Of a DNA stretch of 64,000 bases, positions 36,967 to 46,141 are shown one piece after another. Position numbers and translations under genes: made by a program. This DNA comes from Clostridium muellerianum (lineage in GTDB: Bacteria; Bacillota; Clostridia; Clostridiales; Clostridiaceae): NCBI RefSeq assembly GCF_012926525.1, contig NZ_JABBNI010000065.1:1-64000 (forward strand), written 5' to 3'. Numbering within the stretch: the first letter of the stretch is position 1; each line of letters starts with the position of its first letter. The notes below the pieces were generated by a model. The model was not told the origin of the DNA. It made no database searches and was given only the letters and a program-made list of their open reading frames with translations.

Positions 36967-38007
36967 ATGAATAAGAATTTAGAATTAATAAAAAAGGCTG
37001 AGAATAAGCATGATTTATATAGAGATGAAATAATCGAGTTACTTAAAGATGGCTACTGTAATGAGGAACTTTTTAAAGCAGCAGATAGAGTTAGAAAGGA
37101 ATATGTAGGAGATGAAGTACATTTAAGAGGTCTTATAGAGTTTTCTAACATATGCAAGAGAAATTGCATGTACTGTGGGCTAAGGCGTTCTAATAAAAAT
37201 GTAAAGCGATATAGGTTAACTCCGGACGAAATAATAGATCTAGCTAAAAAAGCAGTGGGATACGGTTATAAAACTGTAGTAATGCAATCTGGAGAAGATG
37301 AGTATTACACAGTAGAAAAGTTAAAGTATATAATTACAAACATAAAAAAGATGGATATAGCTATTACTTTAAGTATTGGAGAAAAAACTATGGAGGAGTA
37401 CAAAGCATATAAGGAAGCAGGCGCAGATAGATACTTAATAAGAATAGAAACTACAGATAAAAAATTATATGAGGATATGGACCCTGGTATGAGTTATGAG
37501 GATAGAAAAAGGTGTTTAAAGGCTTTAGGAAGCCTGGGGTATGAAGTAGGAACGGGGTGTCTTGTAGGACTTCCAGGACAATCCATAGAATCGTTAGCGG
37601 ATGATATTTTATTTTTTAAAGAAATAGGAGCTGATATGATAGGTTTAGGGCCATTTATTCCTAATGAGGATACACCTTTAGCTAAAGAAAAAGGTGGAGA
37701 CTTTAACATGAGCCTAAAAGTTATGGCTATAATTAGATTACTTATGCCAGATACAAATATTCCTGCAACCACAGCTATGGAAACGATAAACAAGAATGGA
37801 AGGATCATAGCGCTTCAAAGTGGAGCCAATGTGGTTATGCCCAATATAACTGAAGGTGAGTATAGAAAATTATATGCATTATATCCGGGTAAAATATGTA
37901 CTGGAGATACGCCTGATCATTGCAGAGGATGTATTACTGAAAAAATTAAGTCCATAGGCAGAACTGTTTCAGAATCAAAAGGCTTTAGAATACATAGATG
38001 TTCATAA
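36967..38007 (+). CDS. hydE: [FeFe]-hydrogenase maturase HydE (radical SAM)
   Basis: The 346-aa radical SAM enzyme carries the cluster motif CKRNCMYC (Cys63, Cys67, Cys70), and the HydE-type YCGLRRSN, VMQSGED and GPFIPNEDTPL segments. HydE acts with HydF and HydG to build the dithiomethylamine-bridged H-cluster subsite. No hydF or hydG is adjacent, which is usual in Clostridium. AAGAAAGGA lies before the ATG. The organism therefore very likely makes hydrogen through [FeFe]-hydrogenase. Confidence 0.92.
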   Translation: MNKNLELIKKAENKHDLYRDEIIELLKDGYCNEELFKAADRVRKEYVGDEVHLRGLIEFSNICKRNCMYCGLRRSNKNVKRYRLTPDEIIDLAKKAVGYGYKTVVMQSGEDEYYTVEKLKYIITNIKKMDIAITLSIGEKTMEEYKAYKEAGADRYLIRIETTDKKLYEDMDPGMSYEDRKRCLKALGSLGYEVGTGCLVGLPGQSIESLADDILFFKEIGADMIGLGPFIPNEDTPLAKEKGGDFNMSLKVMAIIRLLMPDTNIPATTAMETINKNGRIIALQSGANVVMPNITEGEYRKLYALYPGKICTGDTPDHCRGCITEKIKSIGRTVSESKGFRIHRCS

Positions 38008-38098
38008 TTTTTAATTTGAAATTGGTAAAGAACAGTGCCAAATTTCTCTCTTAATGCATATTATGTTGTGAGTTTACTACTAAGGAGAGGATAAAAAA

Positions 38099-38485
38099 AT
38101 GAATTTTTTTAAAAATAAAGATTATTTTTCAACAGGAATATTAACAAGGAAAGAAGCTACAAGTTATGTACGAATATCTCTAGTTAATCTTGGAGAGAAT
38201 ACAGAATTTGTAGATTATAAGGTTTATAATTGGAATGATGAAATTCCATTTGTTATAGAATCAAAAGTTGTTCAACTAGATTCTTATGAATCTAAAATTA
38301 ATGATGTTAACATTGTATCTATGTGTTATGGAGATCGCTTGGATGCTAATCTTTATGAAGTAAGATTAAGTTTAATTCATAATAAAAGTGTTATTGCAAG
38401 CATATGTGAAATAGGAAATAGTAAAGTGTACAATGAAGGTAATACAATATTTCATAGTCAATTAAATCCTATTAAGTATAGATAA
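38099..38485 (+). CDS. Hypothetical protein, 128 aa
   Basis: I do not recognise this protein. It is soluble, without a signal peptide or membrane segment, and looks all-beta, with alternating hydrophobics (TSYVRISLVNL, FVDYKVYNW, LYEVRLSLIHNKSVIASI). A strong AAGGAGAGG precedes the ATG. It precedes the glycosyltransferase region but has its own start, so a cell-surface link is only positional. Confidence 0.6.
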   Translation: MNFFKNKDYFSTGILTRKEATSYVRISLVNLGENTEFVDYKVYNWNDEIPFVIESKVVQLDSYESKINDVNIVSMCYGDRLDANLYEVRLSLIHNKSVIASICEIGNSKVYNEGNTIFHSQLNPIKYR

Positions 38486-38730
38486 TAGAAATTAAGTTTC
38501 TTATAGATAGAAATTTTTTAGTATCAGTGTGGGTTTGAATTAACAGGAAGGTTTATAAAATGTCCATATTGTGTATTCTACCCATCTGATACTTAAAAGT
38601 TATTGTTAAAAAGTAAATACCTCTTTGAAAAATTAAGGGATTTTTATATAGTTTTATTTTAATTATATGAAATGTATTTAATAGTTTTTTACAATTGAAA
38701 TTAAATAATTAGTTATTTGCAAATATAAAT
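38486..38730. other. Spacer with a possible zinc-ribbon relic
   Basis: One frame without a start reads YQCGFELTGRFIKCPYC near 38522-38572, then stops at about 38595, like a rubredoxin/zinc-ribbon fragment. The same stretch carries an imperfect inverted repeat (AGTATCAG at 38520 with CTGATACT at 38586). No other gene is seen. Confidence 0.3.
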
Positions 38731-40665
38731 TTGAAAGAAGTGAGGCAAATAGACAAATTAGTAAGTTTAATTATGCCAGTAGCTAATGATGAATATATAG
38801 AGGAAAGTATAAAAAGTATTTGTAAACAAACTTATAAAAAGTGGGAATTAATTATTTTAACTTGCAATTGTCAAAAAAAAGTAGAAGGGATAATAAATAA
38901 AATAAGTGAACCAAGGATAAAATATATCCCTTTTGAATATAAAATTGGTTTAATGGAAATTTTTAATGCTGGATTGAGTGTTGCAAAAGGTGAATATATA
39001 GCTAGACAAGATCCTGATGATATAAGTATGCCAAAACGTATTGAGCTTCAGCTAAATTATTTAGAAGAGCATAGAAATGTAGGAATGGTATCTTGTTGTA
39101 TAAAATCATTTACTAATGAACGTATTTATAAAAATCTTTGTAGGAACATAAATAAAGTTCAAAATTTTTATAAGACTTGGAACTCTATTGATGACGCTGT
39201 AATAGGAGGACACATACCTATAATTTTTCCTACTCTTATGATAAGAAAAACTATTTTTAAAAATATTAATATTTTGGATAAGAAAATGGATTTTGAGGAT
39301 TATGGCGAACTATTCCTAAACTTGCTAAAAGCAACTAGTGTAGAAAAACTCGGTAACATTTTGTATAAATATAGAAGACATAGTCAAGCTTATCATATTT
39401 TGAATAAAATTAAATATAAAGAATACACTAGAAATATTTTAAATAGCATTGATTTAAAAAATTGTATTATATACAGGGAATATCGTAGTGAGTTTATAAG
39501 TAGTAATATACAAAAGATTAAAGTAAATAAATCAAGTCATTTAAGAGTACTTATGATTGTTGATCGGCTTAATATTGGTGGTACAGAGACTTATGTTCTT
39601 AATGTAGTAAAAAATTTAATTAATATGGGAGTATATGTAATAGTAGCTAGTTTCGGAGGAATTTTGGAAGAATTATTTAGTTGTTATGGAATAAGTATTA
39701 TTAGAATTTCAAATGATATACAGTCAAAAGTGGTTGAAGAAATAAAAGAGATTATAGATAAAGAGAGTATTAATTTAATACATTGTCATTTAGATAAAAG
39801 TATGGAAATTGGTAAGAAAGTTTATGAAAAATATGATATTCCATATATTATAACATTACATGGAGTATTTTATTCAAAAGAAATATTATTATCTACCTGC
39901 ATAAAAGCTAAAGGTGTTATTGCTGTTAGTAATCCTATATGGAAGTTGTTTATGGAGAGTGTAGGAAATAGCTTTAAAGGAATTGCTAAGATAATTGCAA
40001 ATGGTGTGGACACTGATATATTTAGTCCTAATTCACAGCGTACATCAATTAGAAAAGATTTAAATATCCATGAAAATGATTTTGTTATTGTGTATTGCAG
40101 TAGATTGAGTCTTGGAAAAGGATTTATAGTAGAGAAGCTTTTATTAAGTTTTAGGAAATTGTTATTTAATTATAATAATGTACATGTTATTATAATTGGT
40201 AGTGGTAATAGAAAATGTATTATTGAGGATATAGCTAATGATGTGAATTTAAGCTTTAACAGGGATATAGTTCACGTAGTTGGTGCAAGGTATGATGTAT
40301 TATCATATTATTTAGAAAGTGATTTAGTTATTGGTACAGGAAGAGTCGCCTTAGAAGCATTAAGCTGTGGGAAACCAGTAATTGCAGCAGGAAACAAGGG
40401 ATGCATAGGAATTGTAAGTCCTGAAAATAAAGATCAAATGTGGAATTCATATTTTGGAGATCATGAAGGTTCCTTAGAATATTATGAAGAGACAATTAAT
40501 GAAGGTATAGAGAGTTTGATTAAAGATACTCAGAGAAGGTTAAAGTTAGGTAGGTGGAGTAGGGAGTGGTGCATTGAAAAATTTTACGATAAAACTCTTA
40601 CAAGAGAAATTGTAAAATTATATAATAGCATTTTGAATTACACAAATAAAGAAAAATCGTCTTAA
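38731..40665 (+). CDS. Bifunctional GT2-GT4 glycosyltransferase
   Basis: The protein has up to 644 aa. The N-terminal GT2 domain (about 10-235) has SLIMPVANDEYIEESIKSI, the AKGEYIARQDPDD nucleotide-sugar motif and a C-terminal RRHSQAYH. The GT4 domain (about 270-635) has DRLNIGGTETYVLNVV, IANGVDTDIFSP and GRVALEALSCGKPVIA. It likely builds a cell-surface glycan. The start is uncertain: TTG 38731 gives the longest frame but has no clear ribosome site, and GTG 38740 and ATG 38773 are alternatives. It is a clear paralogue of the convergent gene at 41842-43704. Confidence 0.8.
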   Translation: MKEVRQIDKLVSLIMPVANDEYIEESIKSICKQTYKKWELIILTCNCQKKVEGIINKISEPRIKYIPFEYKIGLMEIFNAGLSVAKGEYIARQDPDDISMPKRIELQLNYLEEHRNVGMVSCCIKSFTNERIYKNLCRNINKVQNFYKTWNSIDDAVIGGHIPIIFPTLMIRKTIFKNINILDKKMDFEDYGELFLNLLKATSVEKLGNILYKYRRHSQAYHILNKIKYKEYTRNILNSIDLKNCIIYREYRSEFISSNIQKIKVNKSSHLRVLMIVDRLNIGGTETYVLNVVKNLINMGVYVIVASFGGILEELFSCYGISIIRISNDIQSKVVEEIKEIIDKESINLIHCHLDKSMEIGKKVYEKYDIPYIITLHGVFYSKEILLSTCIKAKGVIAVSNPIWKLFMESVGNSFKGIAKIIANGVDTDIFSPNSQRTSIRKDLNIHENDFVIVYCSRLSLGKGFIVEKLLLSFRKLLFNYNNVHVIIIGSGNRKCIIEDIANDVNLSFNRDIVHVVGARYDVLSYYLESDLVIGTGRVALEALSCGKPVIAAGNKGCIGIVSPENKDQMWNSYFGDHEGSLEYYEETINEGIESLIKDTQRRLKLGRWSREWCIEKFYDKTLTREIVKLYNSILNYTNKEKSS

Positions 40666-40707
40666 TACTTTCAAATAAAAGTATTAAGACGATTTTTCTT
40701 TATTTGT
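40642..40707. terminator. 30-bp perfect hairpin, bidirectional terminator
   Basis: The arms 40642-40671 and 40678-40707 are perfectly complementary over 30 bp with a 6-nt loop. The left arm includes the last eight codons and the stop of the glycosyltransferase gene. T- and A-runs lie inside the arms, so it can stop transcription from both sides between these convergent genes. Confidence 0.85.
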
Positions 40708-40761
40708 AAATGACTAAGAGTTATTATATTTGAAAAATAATAATTTGTTTTTTAATATGCA

Positions 40762-41835
40762 TTATAATAAAATATGATCTAAAAATGGAGTTAAAAGTCT
40801 TTCAGTGTACATTTTCTTGTATTTAGAAATTTTTTCCCTTATAGTTAATTGATTTGAATTAATATAAGATATAATGTTTAGTATATCTTGTTGTATTGAT
40901 GTTGAATCTGTAGGCACTAACAATTTATCTAAATCCAAAGACTTCATAAAATCAAAACATTTAAATCTATAAGCTAAACAAACAAAAGGAATTTGTGCTG
41001 CAGTGCATAAAACGTTAGCATGAAGTTTGAAATTTATTGAAAATGCACATTTTCCTAAGATACTTAATAATTCTCCAGCTTCATATATATTTTTATCAAG
41101 TATAACATTAGAAGAGGAGTTTATCTTGTTATACAAACTTATGCTTGGTTCCAAATCTTTTCCCCAAAGTAGGTACATATAAATTTTATAACCTTGATTT
41201 AGGAGAATTTTACAGGTGGAAGCCAATTGATCTTCCACATCACTTTCATTTTTACCGTAAATTTTATTGTAGGAAGTACCCCAATTTAAACCAATAACTT
41301 TATCTTCATTTTTCCATTTTAAAATTGGAGAAAGGTTAGGCAATTCTTTAGGCTTTAACAATAGTCCAGGATCTCCTGAAATTTGTATCTTATTAGTATC
41401 TAAGTTTATTGATTTTAATAAAGCATAAGTTAGGGGACCTCTAACACCAACATAAGTTGATTTATTTATAATATCAAAGAGTTGAGTCTCTGTTTCATCA
41501 TCAAATAGGTAAGAGGGAGCTTTAGCTTCCTCTATAACCTTTATAAAAAATTTATCAGCCCAATCATAACCGCTGCCCCATATAATAATCTGTTTTTTTT
41601 CTTTAACAGCTTTGTGAAGTATTTTGATATATCCCGGTAATATAAGAGAACCACCTCCTAATACTATGCAATCATAGGGCGATATATCAGTTATATTGAT
41701 AGAAGGATTGGAAGGTACAATTTCATAGTCTTCCATACTTAAATATTCTTTACATAAAGCATTAAAAATTTCCCACATTAGTTCATCTCCTAGATTGTTA
41801 AAACCAAGCCATCCTAAATAGAATATTCTTTTCAT
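40762..41835 (-). CDS. Polysaccharide pyruvyl transferase family protein
   Basis: The 357-aa protein starts YLGWLGFNNLGDELMWEIF, the N-terminal signature of the CsaB/WcaK pyruvyl transferase family. CIVLGGGSLILPGYI and VGVRGPLTYALL follow, and CTAAQIPFVCLAYRFK lies near the end. Members transfer pyruvate ketals to surface polysaccharides, which can anchor S-layer proteins. It starts 6 bp after the glycosyltransferase upstream on the same strand and probably modifies the same glycan. Confidence 0.78.
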   Translation of the reverse strand: MKRIFYLGWLGFNNLGDELMWEIFNALCKEYLSMEDYEIVPSNPSINITDISPYDCIVLGGGSLILPGYIKILHKAVKEKKQIIIWGSGYDWADKFFIKVIEEAKAPSYLFDDETETQLFDIINKSTYVGVRGPLTYALLKSINLDTNKIQISGDPGLLLKPKELPNLSPILKWKNEDKVIGLNWGTSYNKIYGKNESDVEDQLASTCKILLNQGYKIYMYLLWGKDLEPSISLYNKINSSSNVILDKNIYEAGELLSILGKCAFSINFKLHANVLCTAAQIPFVCLAYRFKCFDFMKSLDLDKLLVPTDSTSIQQDILNIISYINSNQLTIREKISKYKKMYTERLLTPFLDHILL

Positions 41836-41841
41836 ACTACT

Positions 41842-43704
41842 CTATCCTCCATAAATAATATTTTTGTTATAGAAGACTTCCTTCATAGCTAATTTATACA
41901 ATTTTATAATATTTTTAGTAGTCTCCTTAATATCGAATATATTTTTAGACCATTCATACCCATCAGAACCCACTGACTCTAAGGATTCTCTATTTTGGCA
42001 AATAGATTTTAAATCCTCATATAAAAAGTAGGCATTATTGTTTTTTATTGATTTATGGTCACCAAAATAGACTTTCCATGCTTCTTCAAAATTACCTTTA
42101 TTTAAAAGACCAAAGTAACCTTGATTTCCAGTTGCAATTAATGGTTTTCCACAAGCAAGAGCTTCTAATGCAACTCTCCCTGTACCAACTACACAATCAC
42201 AATTAGAATAGAAGTCAATCATATTAGTTGTTTCACCCATAAGATAAATAAATTTTTTGTTAAAGGATGAATTAATTCTATCTGCAGTGTTTTTAATATT
42301 GTTAAAACCAGGGCCGTTTCCAATTATGAAAGCATAAATATCAATATTTTCCCTATTCCTTAAATCTCTACATACTCTTATTACATTTTCACAAACAGCA
42401 ACTTTACCCCATGCTAATCTACTAGCATATAAAACTACAAATGAATTTTTAGATATTTGAAATTTTTCACGAATATAAGTGGATTTTTTTGGATAAAAAT
42501 TTTTAAAGTCAATACCATTTGGAATTACTATTGATTGAACATTGAATTCATGCAACCAGTCAAAAACAGGTTCACTTACACTTATTATTTTAGTACTATT
42601 GTTCAATTTTGTAGAGGCAATATCTTGGTAATATAAGCCATGAACTGTGAAAATGCAAGGAATATTTAATTCTTTAGCAACATCAATACATAAGGAGCCA
42701 GAAGGAGATTGGTGTGCGTGTATAATATTGACATTTTCTTTGATGATAATATTTTTTATTTTATTTTTGTATTTCAATGAATTGCTTTCCGATTTAATTA
42801 TACTTAAAGGAAAATTCATATTATAAATATTACAGCCTAATTTCTCAAAATCCTCATACAATGCTCCTTTATCTGATAAGATAGCAACGTGAATTCCTAA
42901 TCTTAAAAGTTCAGAGGCTAGAGTTAAAACGTGAGTTTCTGTTCCTCCAATATTCATACTGTCTAAAACTAGTAAAACTCGTATATTAGACAAATCTATA
43001 TTTAAAGATTTTTCATCATAAAATTCATGTGAACGCTGCTCATCATGGATTCGATAGTAGTACAAAACATCAGATAAATTATCTACTCCAAAGGATAGAA
43101 GTTTTGTAATAAATTCATAGTCTTCAGCACCTTTAAGTTTTCTTGTAAGCCCGCCAAATTTATCAAATAGTTTTCCATAAAATAAAATAGTTCCATGGCT
43201 TACACAATGTCCACCTTCTGAATATAATTTTTTTATATTGTTTGCACCATACTTTAGCCAATTTTTAATAGGTTTAGGATTAAAGTTATCATTTTCAAAT
43301 GTGGAATAATTAGTACCTACAATCTGAATTTCAGGATGCTTTTTTAAAAAATCAATTTGTTTTTCTATACGGTTCGGATGAGATAAGTCATCCGAATCTT
43401 GGCAAGCTATAAATTCTCCTTTAGAAAGAAAAAAACCAATACTAACAGCTCCAGCAAAACCAGAATTTCTTGGAAGTGAAATACAAGTTATAGAATTTTT
43501 TGATGAAAGGTTTTGTTCGTTCTTTTTAATCCAATTATTTATGATCTTCATACTATTATCTGTAGAAGCATCATCAACTATAATAATTTCAATATTTTTA
43601 TAGGTTTGATTTTTAATACTGTCAAGACATTCGCTTACGTAGTCAGCATGATTATAATTTGTGATAATGATACTAACTAGGTCCTTTATTCTCGAGTATA
43701 ACAT
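41842..43704 (-). CDS. Bifunctional GT2-GT4 glycosyltransferase, paralogue
   Basis: This 620-aa paralogue of the 38731 gene has a GT2 domain (VSIIITNYNHADYVSECLDS, SKGEFIACQDSDDLSHPNR) and a GT4 domain (LDSMNIGGTETHVLTLASEL, IPNGIDFKNFYP, GRVALEALACGKPLIATGN). ATG 43704 is chosen because AAGGAG lies 9 bases before it; GTG 43713 directly abuts that site. Each half probably adds a different sugar. It heads a two-gene operon with the pyruvyl transferase. Confidence 0.83.
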   Translation of the reverse strand: MLYSRIKDLVSIIITNYNHADYVSECLDSIKNQTYKNIEIIIVDDASTDNSMKIINNWIKKNEQNLSSKNSITCISLPRNSGFAGAVSIGFFLSKGEFIACQDSDDLSHPNRIEKQIDFLKKHPEIQIVGTNYSTFENDNFNPKPIKNWLKYGANNIKKLYSEGGHCVSHGTILFYGKLFDKFGGLTRKLKGAEDYEFITKLLSFGVDNLSDVLYYYRIHDEQRSHEFYDEKSLNIDLSNIRVLLVLDSMNIGGTETHVLTLASELLRLGIHVAILSDKGALYEDFEKLGCNIYNMNFPLSIIKSESNSLKYKNKIKNIIIKENVNIIHAHQSPSGSLCIDVAKELNIPCIFTVHGLYYQDIASTKLNNSTKIISVSEPVFDWLHEFNVQSIVIPNGIDFKNFYPKKSTYIREKFQISKNSFVVLYASRLAWGKVAVCENVIRVCRDLRNRENIDIYAFIIGNGPGFNNIKNTADRINSSFNKKFIYLMGETTNMIDFYSNCDCVVGTGRVALEALACGKPLIATGNQGYFGLLNKGNFEEAWKVYFGDHKSIKNNNAYFLYEDLKSICQNRESLESVGSDGYEWSKNIFDIKETTKNIIKLYKLAMKEVFYNKNIIYGG

Positions 43705-44160
43705 AGGATTCACTCCTTTATTTAACTTTGGCCATTTTTAATAAATAGTTGAATATATATTAGATTATTTTCTAGTTATAGTGTTAAAAGTTTAATCTAG
43801 TTAGTTTTTTAAGGTGTTATTTTTTAAAGATATCTTATAGTAAAAATAATACTCTTCTAAAAAATTCAAGTAACATTTAAAAACTTATTACAGTTTTAAG
43901 TTTAGAAGAAATATTACAATATATTGTATTATTACATTTATATATTGTGACAAATTAAAGCATGAGGTTGTTATTGCTAAAAATGTACACGTATTAATAT
44001 ATATATTTAGGTGATATTTAAAGAAGAAACTGAAAAATAAATAAGTATGTAAGATTGAATGGGGATAATTATTAGAGAATATAGTGTTAAATATGTTAAA
44101 ATAAATTTAGGAAACATTCAGTATATAAATTATGTGATATATTTGGAGGTAGTTTTAAGG
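43705..44160. other. Divergent intergenic region
   Basis: This 456-bp AT-rich stretch divides the glycan operon from the first DeoR gene. No gene, strong hairpin or clear promoter stands out. The frame of the DeoR gene extends upstream to 44059 but carries no conserved sequence. Confidence 0.5.
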
Positions 44161-44916
44161 GTGCTTAAAGATGAAAGATTTCAAAAAATTTTAGATATGT
44201 TTCAAAATGATAATATAATAAGGATATCTGATATAAAAGAAGTGTTAGATGTAACTGAAATGACAGTGAGAAGAGATCTAAAGGCTCTAGAAGAAAAAGG
44301 TCTTTTAACTAGAATACATGGAGGTGCAAAAAGGAAAGAAGAAATTTTATTTACAGAGTTATCTCATAATGAAAAGAGAAATATTAATGTGGAAGAAAAG
44401 AAATATATAGCTAAGTTAGCTGGTGGACTAATAGAAGAAAATGATATCATATATATAGGACCAGGAACTACTAATGAGATGATATATGATTATCTTACTG
44501 TTTCTTATGCCAAAGTTATAACTAATTCTATGTCTATATTTAATAAGTTTAAAAATGACAAACGGTTTGAACTTATACTTATAGGGGGAAGGTTTAGGCA
44601 ACGTACAGACGTATTCATTGGAAATTTTACAAATGAGTTATTAGAAAAAATAAGAGTTAGGAAAGCTTTTGTAGGAGTAAACGGAATTTGTAATAATAAT
44701 ATAACTACTTCTAATGAAGAAGAGGGAGTTTGCCAGAGAATAATATTAGATAATGCATTAGAAAAATATATCTTATGCGATAGTAGTAAAATAGGTAAGG
44801 AAGATTTTTACACATTTTATGATTTAACAGAGGTTACTGCGGTAATAACAGATGATAAAATGGATACCAAAATAAAAGAAAGATATGAAAAAAATGTAAA
44901 AATAATCAATTCCTAA
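44161..44916 (+). CDS. DeoR-family sugar regulator, copy 1
   Basis: The 251-aa protein has an N-terminal DeoR helix-turn-helix (ISDIKEVLDVTEMTVRRDL, then LTRIHGGAKRKE) and a C-terminal sugar-phosphate-binding DeoRC domain (IYIGPGTTNEMIYDYL, KAFVGVNGIC). Such proteins repress galactose/lactose tagatose-pathway operons and respond to tagatose-6-phosphate or a similar effector. GTG 44161 is chosen since GGAGGT at 44145-44150 precedes it, and the paralogue at 48736 has the same start context. It ends in its own terminator before lacA1. Confidence 0.88.
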   Translation: MLKDERFQKILDMFQNDNIIRISDIKEVLDVTEMTVRRDLKALEEKGLLTRIHGGAKRKEEILFTELSHNEKRNINVEEKKYIAKLAGGLIEENDIIYIGPGTTNEMIYDYLTVSYAKVITNSMSIFNKFKNDKRFELILIGGRFRQRTDVFIGNFTNELLEKIRVRKAFVGVNGICNNNITTSNEEEGVCQRIILDNALEKYILCDSSKIGKEDFYTFYDLTEVTAVITDDKMDTKIKERYEKNVKIINS

Positions 44917-44924
44917 TTCTAAAG

Positions 44925-44974
44925 TATTGTAAATAAGTTTTGTAGATTTATAAACTTATTTACAATATTTTTTT
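44925..44974 (+). terminator. Rho-independent terminator of DeoR copy 1
   Basis: TATTGTAAATAAGTTT (44925-44940) pairs perfectly with AAACTTATTTACAATA (44952-44967), followed by a run of T. Confidence 0.88.
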
Positions 44975-45014
44975 GAAAATAAAAAACAAAATGCAATATT
45001 TAAAAACATAACAG

Positions 45015-45120
45015 AACAAAAACAGTGCGTAAACCAAACAAAAAGTTACAAAATCTATTGACATTGCCATGCCACAATGATAAAATAACATCATAAAACA
45101 AAACCAAACATAAACGATAA
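45015..45120 (+). promoter_or_regulatory. Promoter and DeoR-type operators of the first lac operon
   Basis: TTGACA (45058-45063) and TAAAAT (45081-45086) are spaced by 17 bp. Around them are repeated AAC-rich elements: AACAAAAAC, AAACCAAACAAAAAG, and after the -10 ACAAAACCAAACATAAAC. These match the complement of TGTTT-type sites bound by LacR/DeoR repressors. The same elements recur at the second operon promoter (48599-48700). Confidence 0.75.
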
Positions 45121-45182
45121 CGATAAATAAAGTTTGAATAGTAAATGATGAAAGTTTACAAAAATTACGGAGGTGAAAACAA

Positions 45183-45614
45183 ATGAAAATAGCAATATGC
45201 AGTGATAAAAATTCAGTTAAGTTAAAAAATGTACTAAAGGAGTACATAAAAGAATTAGGACATAATGTTAAGGATTATTCGGATAATAATAGTTTAGAAG
45301 ATTATTTAAATCAAATTGTAAACGTATCAAAGAAGGCTGCTCAAAAGGAATTTGACAGAGTGATCTTTATAGATGCTGTAGGAGGAAAGTCATTTATAAT
45401 ATCTTCTAAGGTTAAAGGAATGGTTACGGCTTGTGTTAGTGATGAACATTCAGCAAAAATGACAAGAGATCATAATGGATCTTTAGGAATAGCTATAGGG
45501 TCAGATTTGGTAGGAGAAGTTTTAGCTAAAAATTTAGTTAAAATATTTATTGAAAAAAATTTTTCAGCAGGAAGACATATGGTTAGAATAGATATGCTAA
45601 ACAAAATGGCATAA
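45183..45614 (+). CDS. lacA: Galactose-6-phosphate isomerase subunit LacA, divergent copy 1
   Basis: The 143-aa RpiB/LacAB-family protein has KGMVTACVSDEHSAKMTRDH and a C-terminal GRHMVRIDMLNKM shared with LacA. It would pair with LacB to isomerise galactose-6-phosphate to tagatose-6-phosphate. Compared with copy 2 (49535), the GAGSFMVA segment is GGKSFIIS and TRGHNN is TRDHNG. These changes suggest altered activity or a structural role. GGAGGTG lies before the ATG. It is first in a five-gene operon. Confidence 0.85.
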   Translation: MKIAICSDKNSVKLKNVLKEYIKELGHNVKDYSDNNSLEDYLNQIVNVSKKAAQKEFDRVIFIDAVGGKSFIISSKVKGMVTACVSDEHSAKMTRDHNGSLGIAIGSDLVGEVLAKNLVKIFIEKNFSAGRHMVRIDMLNKMA

Positions 45615-45628
45615 AGGGGTGAAATGTA

Positions 45629-46141
45629 ATGAAAAGAATAGCAATAGGCTGTGATCATATTGTTACTAATATAAAAAATGAATTACGCCAATGGTTAAGC
45701 GAAAAAGGTTATGATGTAGTAGATTTTGGAACATACAATAGTGAAAGAACACATTTTCCTATATTTGGAAAAAGGGTGGCTGAAGCATTACAAACAGGCG
45801 AATTTGATTATGGAGTAGTACTTTGTGGTACAGGTGTAGGAATAACTAATTCAGCAAATAAGGTAAAGGGTGCAAGATGTGTTTTAGCAAGAGATGTGCA
45901 TACTGCACATGCAGCTAGAAGAGATTATGATGCCAACATAATTGGTGTTGGAGGAAGAATATCAGGTTTAGGATTGATTGAAAATATAATAGAAGAATTT
46001 TTATCAACAGAATTTAATGCTACAGAAGAAAATGTATTTGTTCGTGACTTTATGAATTCAATGATAGGTGAAAATGCTAATAAAGGAGAATATTTCGAAG
46101 AGGAAAGAAACAAATGGAAAGAGGGGTGCTATCATGATTAA
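45629..46141 (+). CDS. lacB: Galactose-6-phosphate isomerase subunit LacB, copy 1
   Basis: The 170-aa LacB has the full family pattern: [44 protein letters not shown] and GRISGLGLIENII. It carries most catalytic residues of the LacAB heteromer. AAAGGGGTG precedes the ATG. Its end overlaps the EIIA start by 8 bp, showing coupling with the sugar transporter. Confidence 0.9.
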   Translation: MKRIAIGCDHIVTNIKNELRQWLSEKGYDVVDFGTYNSERTHFPIFGKRVAEALQTGEFDYGVVLCGTGVGITNSANKVKGARCVLARDVHTAHAARRDYDANIIGVGGRISGLGLIENIIEEFLSTEFNATEENVFVRDFMNSMIGENANKGEYFEEERNKWKEGCYHD

